From: Gammaproteobacteria bacterium
GTDB lineage: Bacteria; Pseudomonadota; Gammaproteobacteria; Steroidobacterales; Steroidobacteraceae
DNA length: 64,000 nucleotides
Assembly (NCBI GenBank): GCA_016707425.1
Contig: JADJHU010000008.1
Span: forward strand, 1-64,000
Direction of reading: 5' to 3'
A model generated the notes under the pieces. The model ran no database searches. It worked only from the letters and a program-made list of their open reading frames with translations, and had not been told where the DNA came from. Shown here piece by piece: positions 35,162-43,924 of this stretch. Every line of letters starts with the position of its first letter. Position 1 is the stretch's first letter. A program made the position numbers and the translations under genes.

Positions 35162-36178
35162 TCAGCGGGCCAGCCCTACCCAGCGGCGGAAGTTGCGTCC
35201 GGCGATGTCCGCGCGCTCGCCCTCCGTGAGCGGCAGCGTCGCGAGCGCTTCCAGACCTTTCAGCGTCTGGGTGAGCTGGTATTCTCCGCCCGCTGGGGTC
35301 TTGTCGGGATGCAGCACCTCGTTCAGCGGGAAGTTGCTGCCGTAGAGGATGCGATCGGTACCGATCCGGCGCAGATGCGCCACCATGTCCTCAGGCCGTA
35401 TGTGCCCCTCCGCCACCTCCGGCAGCCTGAGCGACAGGTCGCCGCAGACGTTCGTATACCTGCGGGCGAGCTCGAGGAACTCCGCATCCGTCCCCTTGCT
35501 GAACTCCCGCCCGTGGCCGATGTGCGAGAAGATCATGCGCAGCTTCGGGAACGCGGCCAGCGCCTCGCCGCAGTGCGCCGGGCGGTTCAGGCCCGGTGCC
35601 CACTCCGCCGTGACCATCTGGATGGGAATCTCGCGGCTCTGGAGGTAGTCGTAGAGCGGCCAGAGGCGCCGGTCGTTCGCGAGGAGCCGGAGATCGGGGA
35701 ACTGGGTCTTCACGCCTCTTGCACCGCCACGCATCGTGCGCTCGACCTCGTCCAGCATCGCCTGCTCGTCCATCACCACGGGATCGATGCCGCAGAAGCA
35801 GCTGAAGCCCGGGTTCTCGCGCACGGTGCGCAGCGCCCAGTCGTTGTTGTCGCGGATGCGCCGCGCGACACGCGCGCGCAGCTCGCGATCACCGCTCGCC
35901 CGCCCGGCCGGGTCGTCCGGCAGCACGTACTGGCCGTCGCGGTAATAGGCGCCCGACCATGTCCACATCACGATGTGCATGTGGCGCACACCCGTGCGCT
36001 CCTGCACGTCGAGCGCCTGCTCGAGGGTACCGAGCGCGGCCGGATTCATCGGCCCGCTCATGAAGGGCCCGCGCATGAGGTAGTAGTCGTAGAGCTCGCG
36101 CGCCTGGGCCGCGGAGGTGAGCACGTGCACGTGGGCATCGATGACTTCGACCGAGCGGGTAAAGTCGCGGATGTCCAT
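35162..36178 (-). CDS. Amidohydrolase family protein (ACMSD-like, amidohydrolase_2)
   Basis: A 338-residue TIM-barrel metal hydrolase. The N-terminal metal motif is VIDAHVHVL near residue 13; other barrel blocks are GARGVKTQFPDLRLLAND, RMIFSHIGHGREFSKG (metal His) and RILYGSNFPLNE (Ser-Asp replaced by Ser-Asn, where many homologs have SDxP). The last feature is a possible departure from the catalytic Asp. ATG 36178 was chosen because of an AAGGAGG site 8 bases before it. It follows the SDR by one base. ACMSD-like members decarboxylate or hydrolyse ring-cleavage products; the function here is not known. Confidence 0.83.
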   Translation of the reverse strand: MDIRDFTRSVEVIDAHVHVLTSAAQARELYDYYLMRGPFMSGPMNPAALGTLEQALDVQERTGVRHMHIVMWTWSGAYYRDGQYVLPDDPAGRASGDRELRARVARRIRDNNDWALRTVRENPGFSCFCGIDPVVMDEQAMLDEVERTMRGGARGVKTQFPDLRLLANDRRLWPLYDYLQSREIPIQMVTAEWAPGLNRPAHCGEALAAFPKLRMIFSHIGHGREFSKGTDAEFLELARRYTNVCGDLSLRLPEVAEGHIRPEDMVAHLRRIGTDRILYGSNFPLNEVLHPDKTPAGGEYQLTQTLKGLEALATLPLTEGERADIAGRNFRRWVGLAR

Positions 36179-36179
36179 C

Positions 36180-37040
36180 TCACTTGCCTCCTTCGACGTG
36201 AGCAAGGGCCTTCGGGCGGATCGCGCTCACGGGCGGGCGGTTCGTGGTGAGCGAGATGCCGCCGTCCGAGATCACCGCCTGCCCGGTCACGTAGGACGAG
36301 AGCTTCGAGGCCAGAAACACCGTCACCCCGCCCGTCTCGAGCACGTCGCCCAGCCGTTGCAGCGGCGTGGCCGCGGCGGAAGCCCGCAGAAAACCTGCCA
36401 TCGGTCCATCGCTGTCCAGCGTCGCCTGGATCTGCTCGGTGACATGCGTCCCGGGCACGAGACAGTTGACGCGGATGCCGTAAGGGGCGAGCTCGAGGGC
36501 CATGGTCCTGGTGAGATGAATGACGCCGGCCTTGGCGGCTCCGTAGGCCGCGATACTGGGCGCGCCCACTACGCCGCTCGTGGAACTGACATTGATGATG
36601 CGCCCTTCGACGCCGCGCTCGACCATCGAGACCGCTGCGGCCTGGCTGCAGAAGAGCGTGGTCTTGAGATCGAGCGCGAAGACCGCGTCCCACTGCTCTT
36701 CCGTGAAATCCAGCACCGAGCCGTAGGCGAGCGGATTGCCGACGTTGTTCACGGCGACATCGAGCCCGCCGAGCCCGGCACACACGCGCCCCACCATCGC
36801 CCTGACCTCGTCCCGCCGGCGCACATCGGCGCGGATGAACAGTGCCTTGCGATCGAGGGCGCGGATCTCCTCGACCGTACTCACGCCGGCCTCCTCGTTG
36901 ATGTCGGCGATCGCGACATGACAGCCCGCGCGCGCCAGCTGCAGCGCCGAGCCCCGGCCGACGCCTGTGGCACCTCCGGTGACGAGTGCCACCTGATCGA
37001 CCAGTCCGAGAAGACCGGGAGAGACCAGAAAGCTGCTCAT
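36180..37040 (-). CDS. SDR family NAD(P)-dependent oxidoreductase
   Basis: A 286-residue classical SDR. It has QVALVTGGATGVGRGSALQL near residue 16, VAVNNVGNPLAYG near 95, and a catalytic Ser-Tyr-Lys in NVSSTSGVVGAPSIAAYGAAK near 155-170 (Ser in NVSST, YGAAK). The C-terminus has the usual ISDGGISL. The start overlaps the stop of the FATP-like ligase by ATGA and the stop is one base from the amidohydrolase start, so these three genes form a tight operon. Likely oxidises a hydroxy group of a CoA-bound or free intermediate. Confidence 0.88.
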   Translation of the reverse strand: MSSFLVSPGLLGLVDQVALVTGGATGVGRGSALQLARAGCHVAIADINEEAGVSTVEEIRALDRKALFIRADVRRRDEVRAMVGRVCAGLGGLDVAVNNVGNPLAYGSVLDFTEEQWDAVFALDLKTTLFCSQAAAVSMVERGVEGRIINVSSTSGVVGAPSIAAYGAAKAGVIHLTRTMALELAPYGIRVNCLVPGTHVTEQIQATLDSDGPMAGFLRASAAATPLQRLGDVLETGGVTVFLASKLSSYVTGQAVISDGGISLTTNRPPVSAIRPKALAHVEGGK

Positions 37041-38875
37041 GTCGGGATCCCCAGCTCCGCGAGCACCGTATCGTCGAGGGGAACGTACCGCCGCTGCTCG
37101 TGACTCAGTGCATAGAGCGGATCTGTCACGACGCGCCGATCGAAGCCTTGGGCGCGCAGATCGACTTTCCGGAGCTTGAAGTTCGCCGTGAACTGCGCCT
37201 GCGTGGCCACGCGCACGAAGAGCGGCACGGCATAGTGCGGCAGCTGCGCGGTGGCGACCGCATACATCCGGGCGGGATCGAACTCCTGGCCGGGCTTCAT
37301 GACGACGGCGGCCATGCCGGCCTGGCCCCCGTGGCCCGGGACCTTGACGCCGTAAACGTTCAGGATCTCGATTTCCGGGTACGCGGCCGAGAGCTGCTGG
37401 GTCACTTCCGTTGTAGAAACATTCTCCGCCTTCCAGCGGAAGGTGTCGCCGATGCGATCCATGAAATAGAAGTAATCCTCCGCATCCTTGCGGAACAGAT
37501 CGCCGCTGCGCCACCAGCGATCCCCCGGTTCGAAGCAGTCAGCGAGGATCTTCTTCTGCGTCTCCTCGGCGTCGGTGTAGCCCTCGAAGGGCGAGACGAT
37601 CGTACCGTCGGCCTTCGAGATCTGGCAGATGATCTCGCCGACCTCGTCCACGGCGCACTCGATCATGCGTCCCCGGGCATCCCGCGGATGGCTCTCGGTC
37701 TCGGGATCGAAGCGCACGAGCCGCAGATGCGAGCGCTCGGGATACGGGATCCGCCCGCAGGAGCCGGGGCGATTGTCGTAATTGGTCATGTTGCCGTTCG
37801 ACTCGGTCGCGCCCCAGCCCTCGAAAATGCGGATCTGGGAGCCGAAGCGCCGCGTGAACTGCTGCCACACGTCGATGCCCATGCCGGAGCCGAGCATGAC
37901 CCTGAGCGTGTGCTGGCGCTCCCCCGGCTGCTCGGGGGTGTTCGTGAGATAGCGGCAGACCTCGCCCACGTACTGGAACACGGTAACGTTGTATTTCCTC
38001 ACGTCCTCCCAGAAGCGGCTGGTGCTGAACTTGCGGCGCACGACGGTCGTGCCGCCCGTGGCGATTGCCGTCGAATAGAGCGACATCAGCGCCGCGCCGT
38101 GAAAGAGCGGCAGCACGCAATAGAAGACGTCGTCGGGCCCGAGCTCGGCCGCCGTCTTCCAGCCGATGCCGATGCCGAGGAAGCGCCGATGGCCGACGCG
38201 CGCGGCCTTCGGCAGCCCCGTGGTCCCGGAGGTGAAGATGAGGAAGCAGGGATCCTCCGAGCGGATTCTCTGCCTGTGGCTCGCAGCATCGGCGAGCGGC
38301 GTGAGCTTCGCGAGCCTCGGGTTGATGTCCGCGAGACCCACGGGGAGCGCCGGCAGCGGCCTGGCTCCGTCGGGGACCACGAACACCTCGAGGCCACTGC
38401 CTGGCACCGCGGTCTCGAGCAGCTGCTCGAGGCATTCCGCTCCGATCAGGAGCACGCGCGAACCGGTCTTGCTGATGGCGTGCTCGAGGGCGTGCTTGCG
38501 CGCCTGGGTGTTGACGAGGGCGGCTGTGACGCCGATCTTGGCGAGCGCCATCCAGGCCGCGAAGAACTCCGGGCGGTTCTCGACCATTACGGCCGCCGTC
38601 TCACCAGCCAGGAGTCCGAGCTCGAGAGCGAGCGTGGCGTAGCGCGCTGCGAGCGCATCGAGCTCGCGGAAGCTGAGCTTCCGATCCTCGTAAATCAGGC
38701 ACGTGCGCTCGGGCTGGCGCTCCACGAGCGCCTCGAAGGCGTCCATCACCGTCCAGTTCGGACGCGGCAGAGGCACGGCGACCGCCGCGTAGAAGCGGTT
38801 GATCTTCGCCTGGGTCTCCTCGCGGGAGACCGTCGTCTGCTGTCCGCCCGAGCCTTGCTGTAGCTGCGCATTCAT
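37037..38875 (-). CDS. Long-chain/steroid-type acyl-CoA synthetase (FATP-like)
   Basis: A 612-residue AMP-forming ligase with the FATP/bile-acid CoA ligase pattern: AMP-binding LIFTSGTTGLPKAARVGHRR near residue 210, the acyl-site block YYFYFMDRIGDTFRWKAENV in part (DRIGDTFRWKGEN is the family signature), and VYGVKVPGHGGQAGMAAVV. FATP-type enzymes activate very-long-chain fatty acids and sterol side-chain acids. ATG 38875 follows GAGGCGTCGATCAG; ATG 38893 is an alternative. It leads the operon with SDR and amidohydrolase. The specificity for a bulky carboxylate is inferred from the family. Confidence 0.87.
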   Translation of the reverse strand: MNAQLQQGSGGQQTTVSREETQAKINRFYAAVAVPLPRPNWTVMDAFEALVERQPERTCLIYEDRKLSFRELDALAARYATLALELGLLAGETAAVMVENRPEFFAAWMALAKIGVTAALVNTQARKHALEHAISKTGSRVLLIGAECLEQLLETAVPGSGLEVFVVPDGARPLPALPVGLADINPRLAKLTPLADAASHRQRIRSEDPCFLIFTSGTTGLPKAARVGHRRFLGIGIGWKTAAELGPDDVFYCVLPLFHGAALMSLYSTAIATGGTTVVRRKFSTSRFWEDVRKYNVTVFQYVGEVCRYLTNTPEQPGERQHTLRVMLGSGMGIDVWQQFTRRFGSQIRIFEGWGATESNGNMTNYDNRPGSCGRIPYPERSHLRLVRFDPETESHPRDARGRMIECAVDEVGEIICQISKADGTIVSPFEGYTDAEETQKKILADCFEPGDRWWRSGDLFRKDAEDYFYFMDRIGDTFRWKAENVSTTEVTQQLSAAYPEIEILNVYGVKVPGHGGQAGMAAVVMKPGQEFDPARMYAVATAQLPHYAVPLFVRVATQAQFTANFKLRKVDLRAQGFDRRVVTDPLYALSHEQRRYVPLDDTVLAELGIPT

Positions 38876-38893
38876 CTGATCGACGCCTCGCAT

Positions 38894-39207
38894 CCAATCA
38901 TCGCGGTTAATAGCATTCGTAGCTGAAATCTACACCGTAGGTGTGGCCTCCTCGCCATGCATGTCGCTGGACTCGAGCTCGGGCGTGCGTAGCACAGGTT
39001 CTCGCAGACACATGACATGGCGCGGTCGAAATGCGCTCCATCCGGCTGCTTCGACGGCATGGTGTCATGAGCGGCCGAGAGAGTCCCCCTCCTCGGACGG
39101 GAGCCGCCAGCGCCGAAAGGGAGCCCTTCGGCTCGCGCCAGTGCCGATCGCCACCTTGCCTTCCAGTCTCTTTGTACTGGCGACGGACATGAATCCTCCG
39201 GTCGAGA
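38894..39207 (-). other. Intergenic stretch with an SDR 5' remnant
   Basis: This 314-base gap contains no complete gene. At 39190 on the minus strand a good GGAGG site precedes ATG, giving MSVASTKRLEGKVAIGTGAS, the first 20 residues of an SDR, after which the homology stops (about 39130). The rest up to 38895 has no recognisable product. It probably contains the promoter for the FATP-like ligase operon; the segment near 38905-38930 (CGGTTAATAGCATTCG) is the only AT-rich part. Confidence 0.5.
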
Positions 39208-40380
39208 CTATGCCGTGGCGAGGATCAGGCCGCTCGTCGGCACGCCCGTGCCGGCCGTGACCAGCACGTGCTCGACACCCTTAACCTGGTTCACGGAAGT
39301 CCCGCGCACCTGACGCACGCCTTCGGCGATGCCGTTGACGCCGTGGACATAGGCCTCGCCGATGAGACCGCCGTGGGTGTTTATGGGCAGCCGCCCGCCG
39401 AGCCCGATGTGGCCGTCCTTCACGAAGTCCTTCGCCTCACCGCGATCGCAGAAGCCGTAGGCCTCGAGCTGCATGAGCACGAAGGGCGTGAAGGCGTCGT
39501 AGATCACGGCGGTCTGGATGTCGGCAGGTCCGACGCCGGCCATGGCGTAGAGCTGCTTCGCCACGAGACGCGCGTCGGAGAAGGCCAGGATGTCGGGCCG
39601 GTAGAAACTCGTCGTATTCATCTGGTCGTCGCAGGCGCCCTGCGCAGCACCATGGATCAGCACGGGCTTCTGCTTCAGATGCCGCGCCCGCTCTGCACGC
39701 GTCACCACGATCGCCACGGCGCCATCGGACTCCTGACAGCAGTCGAGGAGCCGCAAGGGTTCCACGATCCAGCGCGAGGCCTGGTGATCGGCCAGCGTGA
39801 TCGGCTTGCCGTGGAACCAGGCCTTCGGGTTGTTGGCGGCATGGCGGCGGCAGGTCACGGACACGCGGCCGAAGTCCTCGGACGTTGCGCCATAGGCATG
39901 CATGTAGCGCCGCGCCACCATCGCCACCCAGGAAGCGGGCGTCGCGAGCCCGAAGGGCACGGTCCAGCCCCAGGTGGCGAGCGCCGCGGAAGGCAGCGGC
40001 GGTGGCAGGAAGGATTCGCCGAAGCGATACTGCGAGCGCTCGTTGAAGGCGCGGTAGCAGACCACCACGTCCGCGACCCCGCTGTGCACGGCCATCGCCG
40101 CCTGGTGAACCGGTCCGCAGCAGCCCCCGCCGCCGTAGTCGATGCGGCTGAAGAACTTCAGCTCGCGCCCCCCGATGTTGCGGAAGATCTCGATCTCGGG
40201 GTTGTTGTCCATCGTGAAGGTGGACAGGCCGTCGACATCGCTCGGCTCGAGGCCCGCATCCTCGAGTGCCTCCGTGATCGCCTCGACGGCGAGCTGCAGC
40301 TCGCTCCTGCCCGAGTCCTTGGAGAATTCCGTGGCGCCGATCCCGACGATCGCCGCCTGGTCCTTCAACGGATGAGTCAT
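39208..40380 (-). CDS. Thiolase-fold lipid-transfer/Ltp2-like protein
   Basis: A 390-residue thiolase-superfamily protein: AAIVGIGATEFSKDSGRSEL at the N-terminus, EALEDAGLEPSDVDGLSTFT, then DYGGGGCCGPVHQAAMAV near 85 and the C-terminal GLIGEAYVHGVNGIAEGVRQ. This is the non-decarboxylating acetyl-CoA acetyltransferase/SCPx group that includes Ltp2, the aldolase acting on steroid 17-hydroxy-22-acyl-CoA together with a DUF35 partner. No DUF35 gene is visible in the window. The gene is the last of the beta-oxidation operon, 13 bases after the crotonase. Thiolase or retro-aldol activity are both possible. Confidence 0.85.
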   Translation of the reverse strand: MTHPLKDQAAIVGIGATEFSKDSGRSELQLAVEAITEALEDAGLEPSDVDGLSTFTMDNNPEIEIFRNIGGRELKFFSRIDYGGGGCCGPVHQAAMAVHSGVADVVVCYRAFNERSQYRFGESFLPPPLPSAALATWGWTVPFGLATPASWVAMVARRYMHAYGATSEDFGRVSVTCRRHAANNPKAWFHGKPITLADHQASRWIVEPLRLLDCCQESDGAVAIVVTRAERARHLKQKPVLIHGAAQGACDDQMNTTSFYRPDILAFSDARLVAKQLYAMAGVGPADIQTAVIYDAFTPFVLMQLEAYGFCDRGEAKDFVKDGHIGLGGRLPINTHGGLIGEAYVHGVNGIAEGVRQVRGTSVNQVKGVEHVLVTAGTGVPTSGLILATA

Positions 40381-40393
40381 GCGGCACCCTCGG

Positions 40394-41209
40394 CTACTTC
40401 TGCTTGTCCTTGGCGATCTGCACCACGTTCTCGGCGTTCAGCGTCGCGAACAGGCGCTTGGTCTCGGCGCTCTGATGGGCCAGCAGATGCGTGTGGTGAT
40501 GAGCCTGCAGAAAGGCTCTGAAACCCATCATGTCGAGCCCGCGATTGAGCGATTTCTTGGTCATCCTGATGGCGAAGGGCGGCGCCTTGGCGATGCGGTT
40601 GGCCATTGCGAGCGTCTCCTCCTCGAGCCGCTCGCGCGGCACCACTCGATTGACCATGCCGGCCATGAGCCCGTCGCGGGCCGAGATGCGCTCGCCCGTG
40701 AAGAGCATCTCCTTCGCCTTGCGGAAGCCGAGCACCCAGGGGGCGATCATGACCTCGGAACCCGTGGTGGCCACCGTATGCACCACGGGATCGCCGAAGA
40801 ACGCATCTTCGGACGCTACCATCAGATCACACATGTTGGCGACCATGAAGGCGCCGGCTACGCATGCTCCCTGCACCTGCGCGATCGTGGGCTTCGGCAG
40901 GTCGTAGATGCGCATGCAGTAGTCCATGTAGTACTCGGTCTCGTAGGCCTCCCAGCTCTCGGGGGACATATCCTGATCCGCGCTGTCGGATCCGCCCGCG
41001 TTCTCCTGCAGATCGTGACCGGCCGAGAAGTGCTTGCCCTTGCCGCCGAGGATCACCACCCGTACGTCCTTGTCGGCACCGGCGCGGGTGACCGCGTGGT
41101 CGAGCTCCTTGAGGAGGCCGAGGTTCTGCGAATTGCTCTTCTCGGGGCGGTTGTGACAGATGCGCGCGACCGGCCCCAGCTGCTCGTAGGTGATGTACTG
41201 ATATTGCAT
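40394..41209 (-). CDS. Enoyl-CoA hydratase/isomerase family protein
   Basis: A 271-residue crotonase. The first oxyanion-hole block is GKHFSAGHDLQEN near residue 62 and the second is GACVAGAFMVANMCDLMVAS near 115. Typical MxNR and PEKSNSQN (substrate loop) are present, and RVVPRERLEEETLAMANRIA lies near 190. The C-terminal helices are long and rich in His (QAHHHTHLLAHQ). It sits between the thiolase and an acyl-CoA synthetase and would hydrate the enoyl-CoA made by the dehydrogenase pair upstream. Confidence 0.86.
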   Translation of the reverse strand: MQYQYITYEQLGPVARICHNRPEKSNSQNLGLLKELDHAVTRAGADKDVRVVILGGKGKHFSAGHDLQENAGGSDSADQDMSPESWEAYETEYYMDYCMRIYDLPKPTIAQVQGACVAGAFMVANMCDLMVASEDAFFGDPVVHTVATTGSEVMIAPWVLGFRKAKEMLFTGERISARDGLMAGMVNRVVPRERLEEETLAMANRIAKAPPFAIRMTKKSLNRGLDMMGFRAFLQAHHHTHLLAHQSAETKRLFATLNAENVVQIAKDKQK

Positions 41210-41237
41210 TTTCGGTTCTCCTGAATCCCGTCTTCGC

Positions 41238-42851
41238 TCACACGAGCGCGGATGCGGCGACGCTCCGCGCCCAGCGATAATCGCCCTTGCCTGCCGGCGA
41301 GCGCTGCATGGTGTCCACGAACACCACGTCCTTCGGCACCTTGAAGCCGGCCAGATGCTCGCGGCAGTGGGTGCGCAGCGCGCCTGCGTCCACGGTCACG
41401 CCGGGCCTGCGCGCCACGACGGCCACCACCTTGTTGCTCCAGCGCGGATCGGGCAGGCCGACGACGAGGCAGTCGAGCACCGCAGGATGCCGGCGTACGA
41501 CTTCCTCCACTTCCTCGACGAAGACCTTTTCGCCGCCGGTGTTGATGCAGTTCGAACCGCGGCCGAAGACCACGATCGCGCCGTCCTCCTCCAGACGCGC
41601 GATGTCGCCCGTGAGCACCCATCGTTGACCCTCGAAGTCGATGAAGGTTTCGGCGGTCTTCTGCGGATCTCCCAGATAGCCGATCGGCACGAGGCCCGTG
41701 CGGGCGAGAATGCCATGCTCGCCCGGTGCAGCGACTCGCTTGCCCTCCGCCAGCACCTTCAGTTGCGGGCTCGGCGGGAGCTTCAGCAGCCCTGCGGTCG
41801 TGGGCTGGCTGCCCGGGCTGAACGTGCCCGCTTCGGAAGAGCCGGCGCCGTCGACGATCACCAGGCGGGGCAGGATCTCCTGGAGACCTTTCTTGACGTG
41901 GGCCGAGAAGAGCGCCCCGCCATTGGCGAAGGCCATCAGATTCGAAAGGTCCCAGCGGCCCGGGCAGGCGCGCAGCGCATCGAGGATCGGCACCGCCATG
42001 GCATCGCCCACGATCGAGATGCTGTGGATCTTCTCCCGGACGAGCAGATCGAGGATGTGCTCGACGTCGAAGTGATGCCGCTCGGACAGGAAGACCGTGT
42101 GACCTGCGAAGAGCCCTATCAGCGCAGCCCAAAGCGCCGAGCCGTGCATGAGCGGCGCAACCGGCATGCTGCGAAGCGGGAAGCCCGCGCGGGCGCGCTC
42201 ACGGAGCTGTTCAGGCGCATGAATGGGGCCGAGTTCGGGGTTCATCGCGCCGCCGCCACCGAGCGCGCTGAAGAAATACGCCTTGTGCGGCCACATGACG
42301 CCTTTCGGCTTGCCGGTGGTACCACCTGTATACAGCACGGAGATGTCATCGTCGCTGCGCGCGATGTGATCCGCACCGCCCGGCGCAGTGGCGAGCGCCG
42401 TGCGATAGGCCGTCTCCCCGGCGAGAGCCGTCGCATCGCCGCCGACGCGCACGATGAGTTTCAGCCCCGGCGCGGCATCGCGCGCTTCCTCTACGCTGGC
42501 CGCGAGCTCCGCGCTGTAGAAGAGCGCTTTCAGCCCCGAGTTCCCGTAGAGGTAACGGAGCTCGTCGGCGACATATCGGTAGTTGATGTTGACCGGCGCG
42601 GCCTTGACCTTGCAGGCGGCGAGAAAGGCCTCGAGGTATTCGATGCCGTTGTAGAGCTGGAGCCCGACGGTGTCGCCCTCGCCTATGCCCTGCCCGTGCA
42701 GCCAGCTCGCGAGGCGGCTCACGCGATCCGCGAGCTGCCGGTAGCTCAGGCGGGTGGCGCCCATGATCACGGCTTCGCGATCGGGCACGGCCTCGGCGAC
42801 GATGTCGAAGAGATCGGCGAGGTTGAAAGTGCGAGAGGTCGTCATGGGCAT
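41238..42851 (-). CDS. Acyl-CoA synthetase (FadD3/FadD17-like)
   Basis: A 537-residue AMP-forming ligase: VLYTGGTTGKPKGVMWPHKA near residue 180, GSSEAGTFSPGSQPT (adenine motif region) near 335, and the hinge and C-lobe GRGSNCINTGGEKVFVEEVE and SPAGKGDYRWAR with the catalytic Lys. The TGGTTG variant of the P-loop and the WPHKA block are typical of actinobacterial and proteobacterial ligases for steroid or terpene ring acids. The ATG at 42851 overlaps the upstream stop as TGATG; an ATG at 42845 is the alternative. It is the middle gene of the operon. Confidence 0.87.
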   Translation of the reverse strand: MPMTTSRTFNLADLFDIVAEAVPDREAVIMGATRLSYRQLADRVSRLASWLHGQGIGEGDTVGLQLYNGIEYLEAFLAACKVKAAPVNINYRYVADELRYLYGNSGLKALFYSAELAASVEEARDAAPGLKLIVRVGGDATALAGETAYRTALATAPGGADHIARSDDDISVLYTGGTTGKPKGVMWPHKAYFFSALGGGGAMNPELGPIHAPEQLRERARAGFPLRSMPVAPLMHGSALWAALIGLFAGHTVFLSERHHFDVEHILDLLVREKIHSISIVGDAMAVPILDALRACPGRWDLSNLMAFANGGALFSAHVKKGLQEILPRLVIVDGAGSSEAGTFSPGSQPTTAGLLKLPPSPQLKVLAEGKRVAAPGEHGILARTGLVPIGYLGDPQKTAETFIDFEGQRWVLTGDIARLEEDGAIVVFGRGSNCINTGGEKVFVEEVEEVVRRHPAVLDCLVVGLPDPRWSNKVVAVVARRPGVTVDAGALRTHCREHLAGFKVPKDVVFVDTMQRSPAGKGDYRWARSVAASALV

Positions 42852-43921
42852 CACAGTGCGACGAGCGCGGGCTGCGCGGCGATGACGGCGCCGAGCGCCG
42901 CGGCCGCCTCGCTGCTGGAGGTGACGGCCAGCTCGTTCTGCTTCGCCGCCACGGCGTAGCGCCACAGCGGATATCCGCGATCGTGGCCGACGCCGCCGTG
43001 CACGTGCTGGCAGGAGGCGAGCACCCTGTGTCCGACATCGCCCGCGAGCATCTTCGCGGCCATCACGTCCGCCACCGCATCATTCTGGGCGGCGAGCAGC
43101 GAGGCGACATGACGGCTCATGAGCTGCAAGGCCATCGAATCGATATAGGCGTCCGCCATGCGCTGGCTCACGGCCTGGAAGGTCCCCACCTTGACGCCGA
43201 AGGCCTCGTGCTCGGAGACGTAGGCGGTCGTCAGCTTGATCGCCTCCTCGACCACGCCGCTCTGGATCGCACAGCTCCCGGCGATCAGGCGCTGGCGCAG
43301 CCACCCGAGGAGCATCGCATCACCGAGCTTCAAAGCCTGCGCGCCCTCGAGCGTCAGCTGTCCCATGGGGGACTGGTCCGTGCCGAGCTGTCCCTCGATG
43401 CGCACGCTCGGCTGCCGGGCAGGCACGAGGTAGAGATTCCAGCCACCGCCCGCGCGCGCGGGCAGGAGAAAGGCCTCCGATTCCGGCGCATAGGGCACTG
43501 CCGAAACCGTGCCCGTGAGGCGCCCGCTCGCCTCCTGCAGGCCGTTGCCGCGATCGGTGCGCGCGCTCGCCGCGAGCCAGCCTTCGGCGACTATGAATCG
43601 GCGAAGCTCCTCGAGCGCACCTGCACGCTGCAGGGTCTGCAGCGCGATGCCGTGAGTCAGCAGCGGCACGGCAGCGACCGTCCTGCCCGCCTGCTCGAGC
43701 ACGAGACAGGCCTCGCCAAACCCCAGGCCCGTGCCGCCGTGCTCGGCATCGATCCCGATGGTCGTGATGCCCGCCTCTTTCAGCGCCACCCACAGCTCCC
43801 GATCCACGCGCAGGCCGCTCTCCTCGAGCTTCAGCAGCCGCTCGGGTGTGCTGAAATCCCGCAGCATCGATTCGGCGAGATCGCAAAGCTCGCGCTCGGT
43901 CTCCTGCAATCCGAAATCCAT
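42851..43921 (-). CDS. Acyl-CoA dehydrogenase, second subunit of a heteromeric pair
   Basis: A 356-residue FAD-dependent acyl-CoA dehydrogenase. DFGLQETERELCDLAESML at the N-terminus, DAEHGGTGLGFGEACLVLEQ near 70, QSGVVEEAIKLTTAYVSEHE near 210 and VHGGVGHDRGYPLWRYAVAA at the end. Adjacent to another dehydrogenase with 3 bases between, as in the alpha2-beta2 steroid acyl-CoA dehydrogenases (FadE28/FadE29 type) where each chain contributes half of the active site. The catalytic Glu position appears occupied by a non-acidic residue region (HVHGGVGHD), typical for the partner subunit. Function in complex is inferred. Confidence 0.85.
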   Translation of the reverse strand: MDFGLQETERELCDLAESMLRDFSTPERLLKLEESGLRVDRELWVALKEAGITTIGIDAEHGGTGLGFGEACLVLEQAGRTVAAVPLLTHGIALQTLQRAGALEELRRFIVAEGWLAASARTDRGNGLQEASGRLTGTVSAVPYAPESEAFLLPARAGGGWNLYLVPARQPSVRIEGQLGTDQSPMGQLTLEGAQALKLGDAMLLGWLRQRLIAGSCAIQSGVVEEAIKLTTAYVSEHEAFGVKVGTFQAVSQRMADAYIDSMALQLMSRHVASLLAAQNDAVADVMAAKMLAGDVGHRVLASCQHVHGGVGHDRGYPLWRYAVAAKQNELAVTSSSEAAAALGAVIAAQPALVAL

Positions 43922-43924
43922 CGT

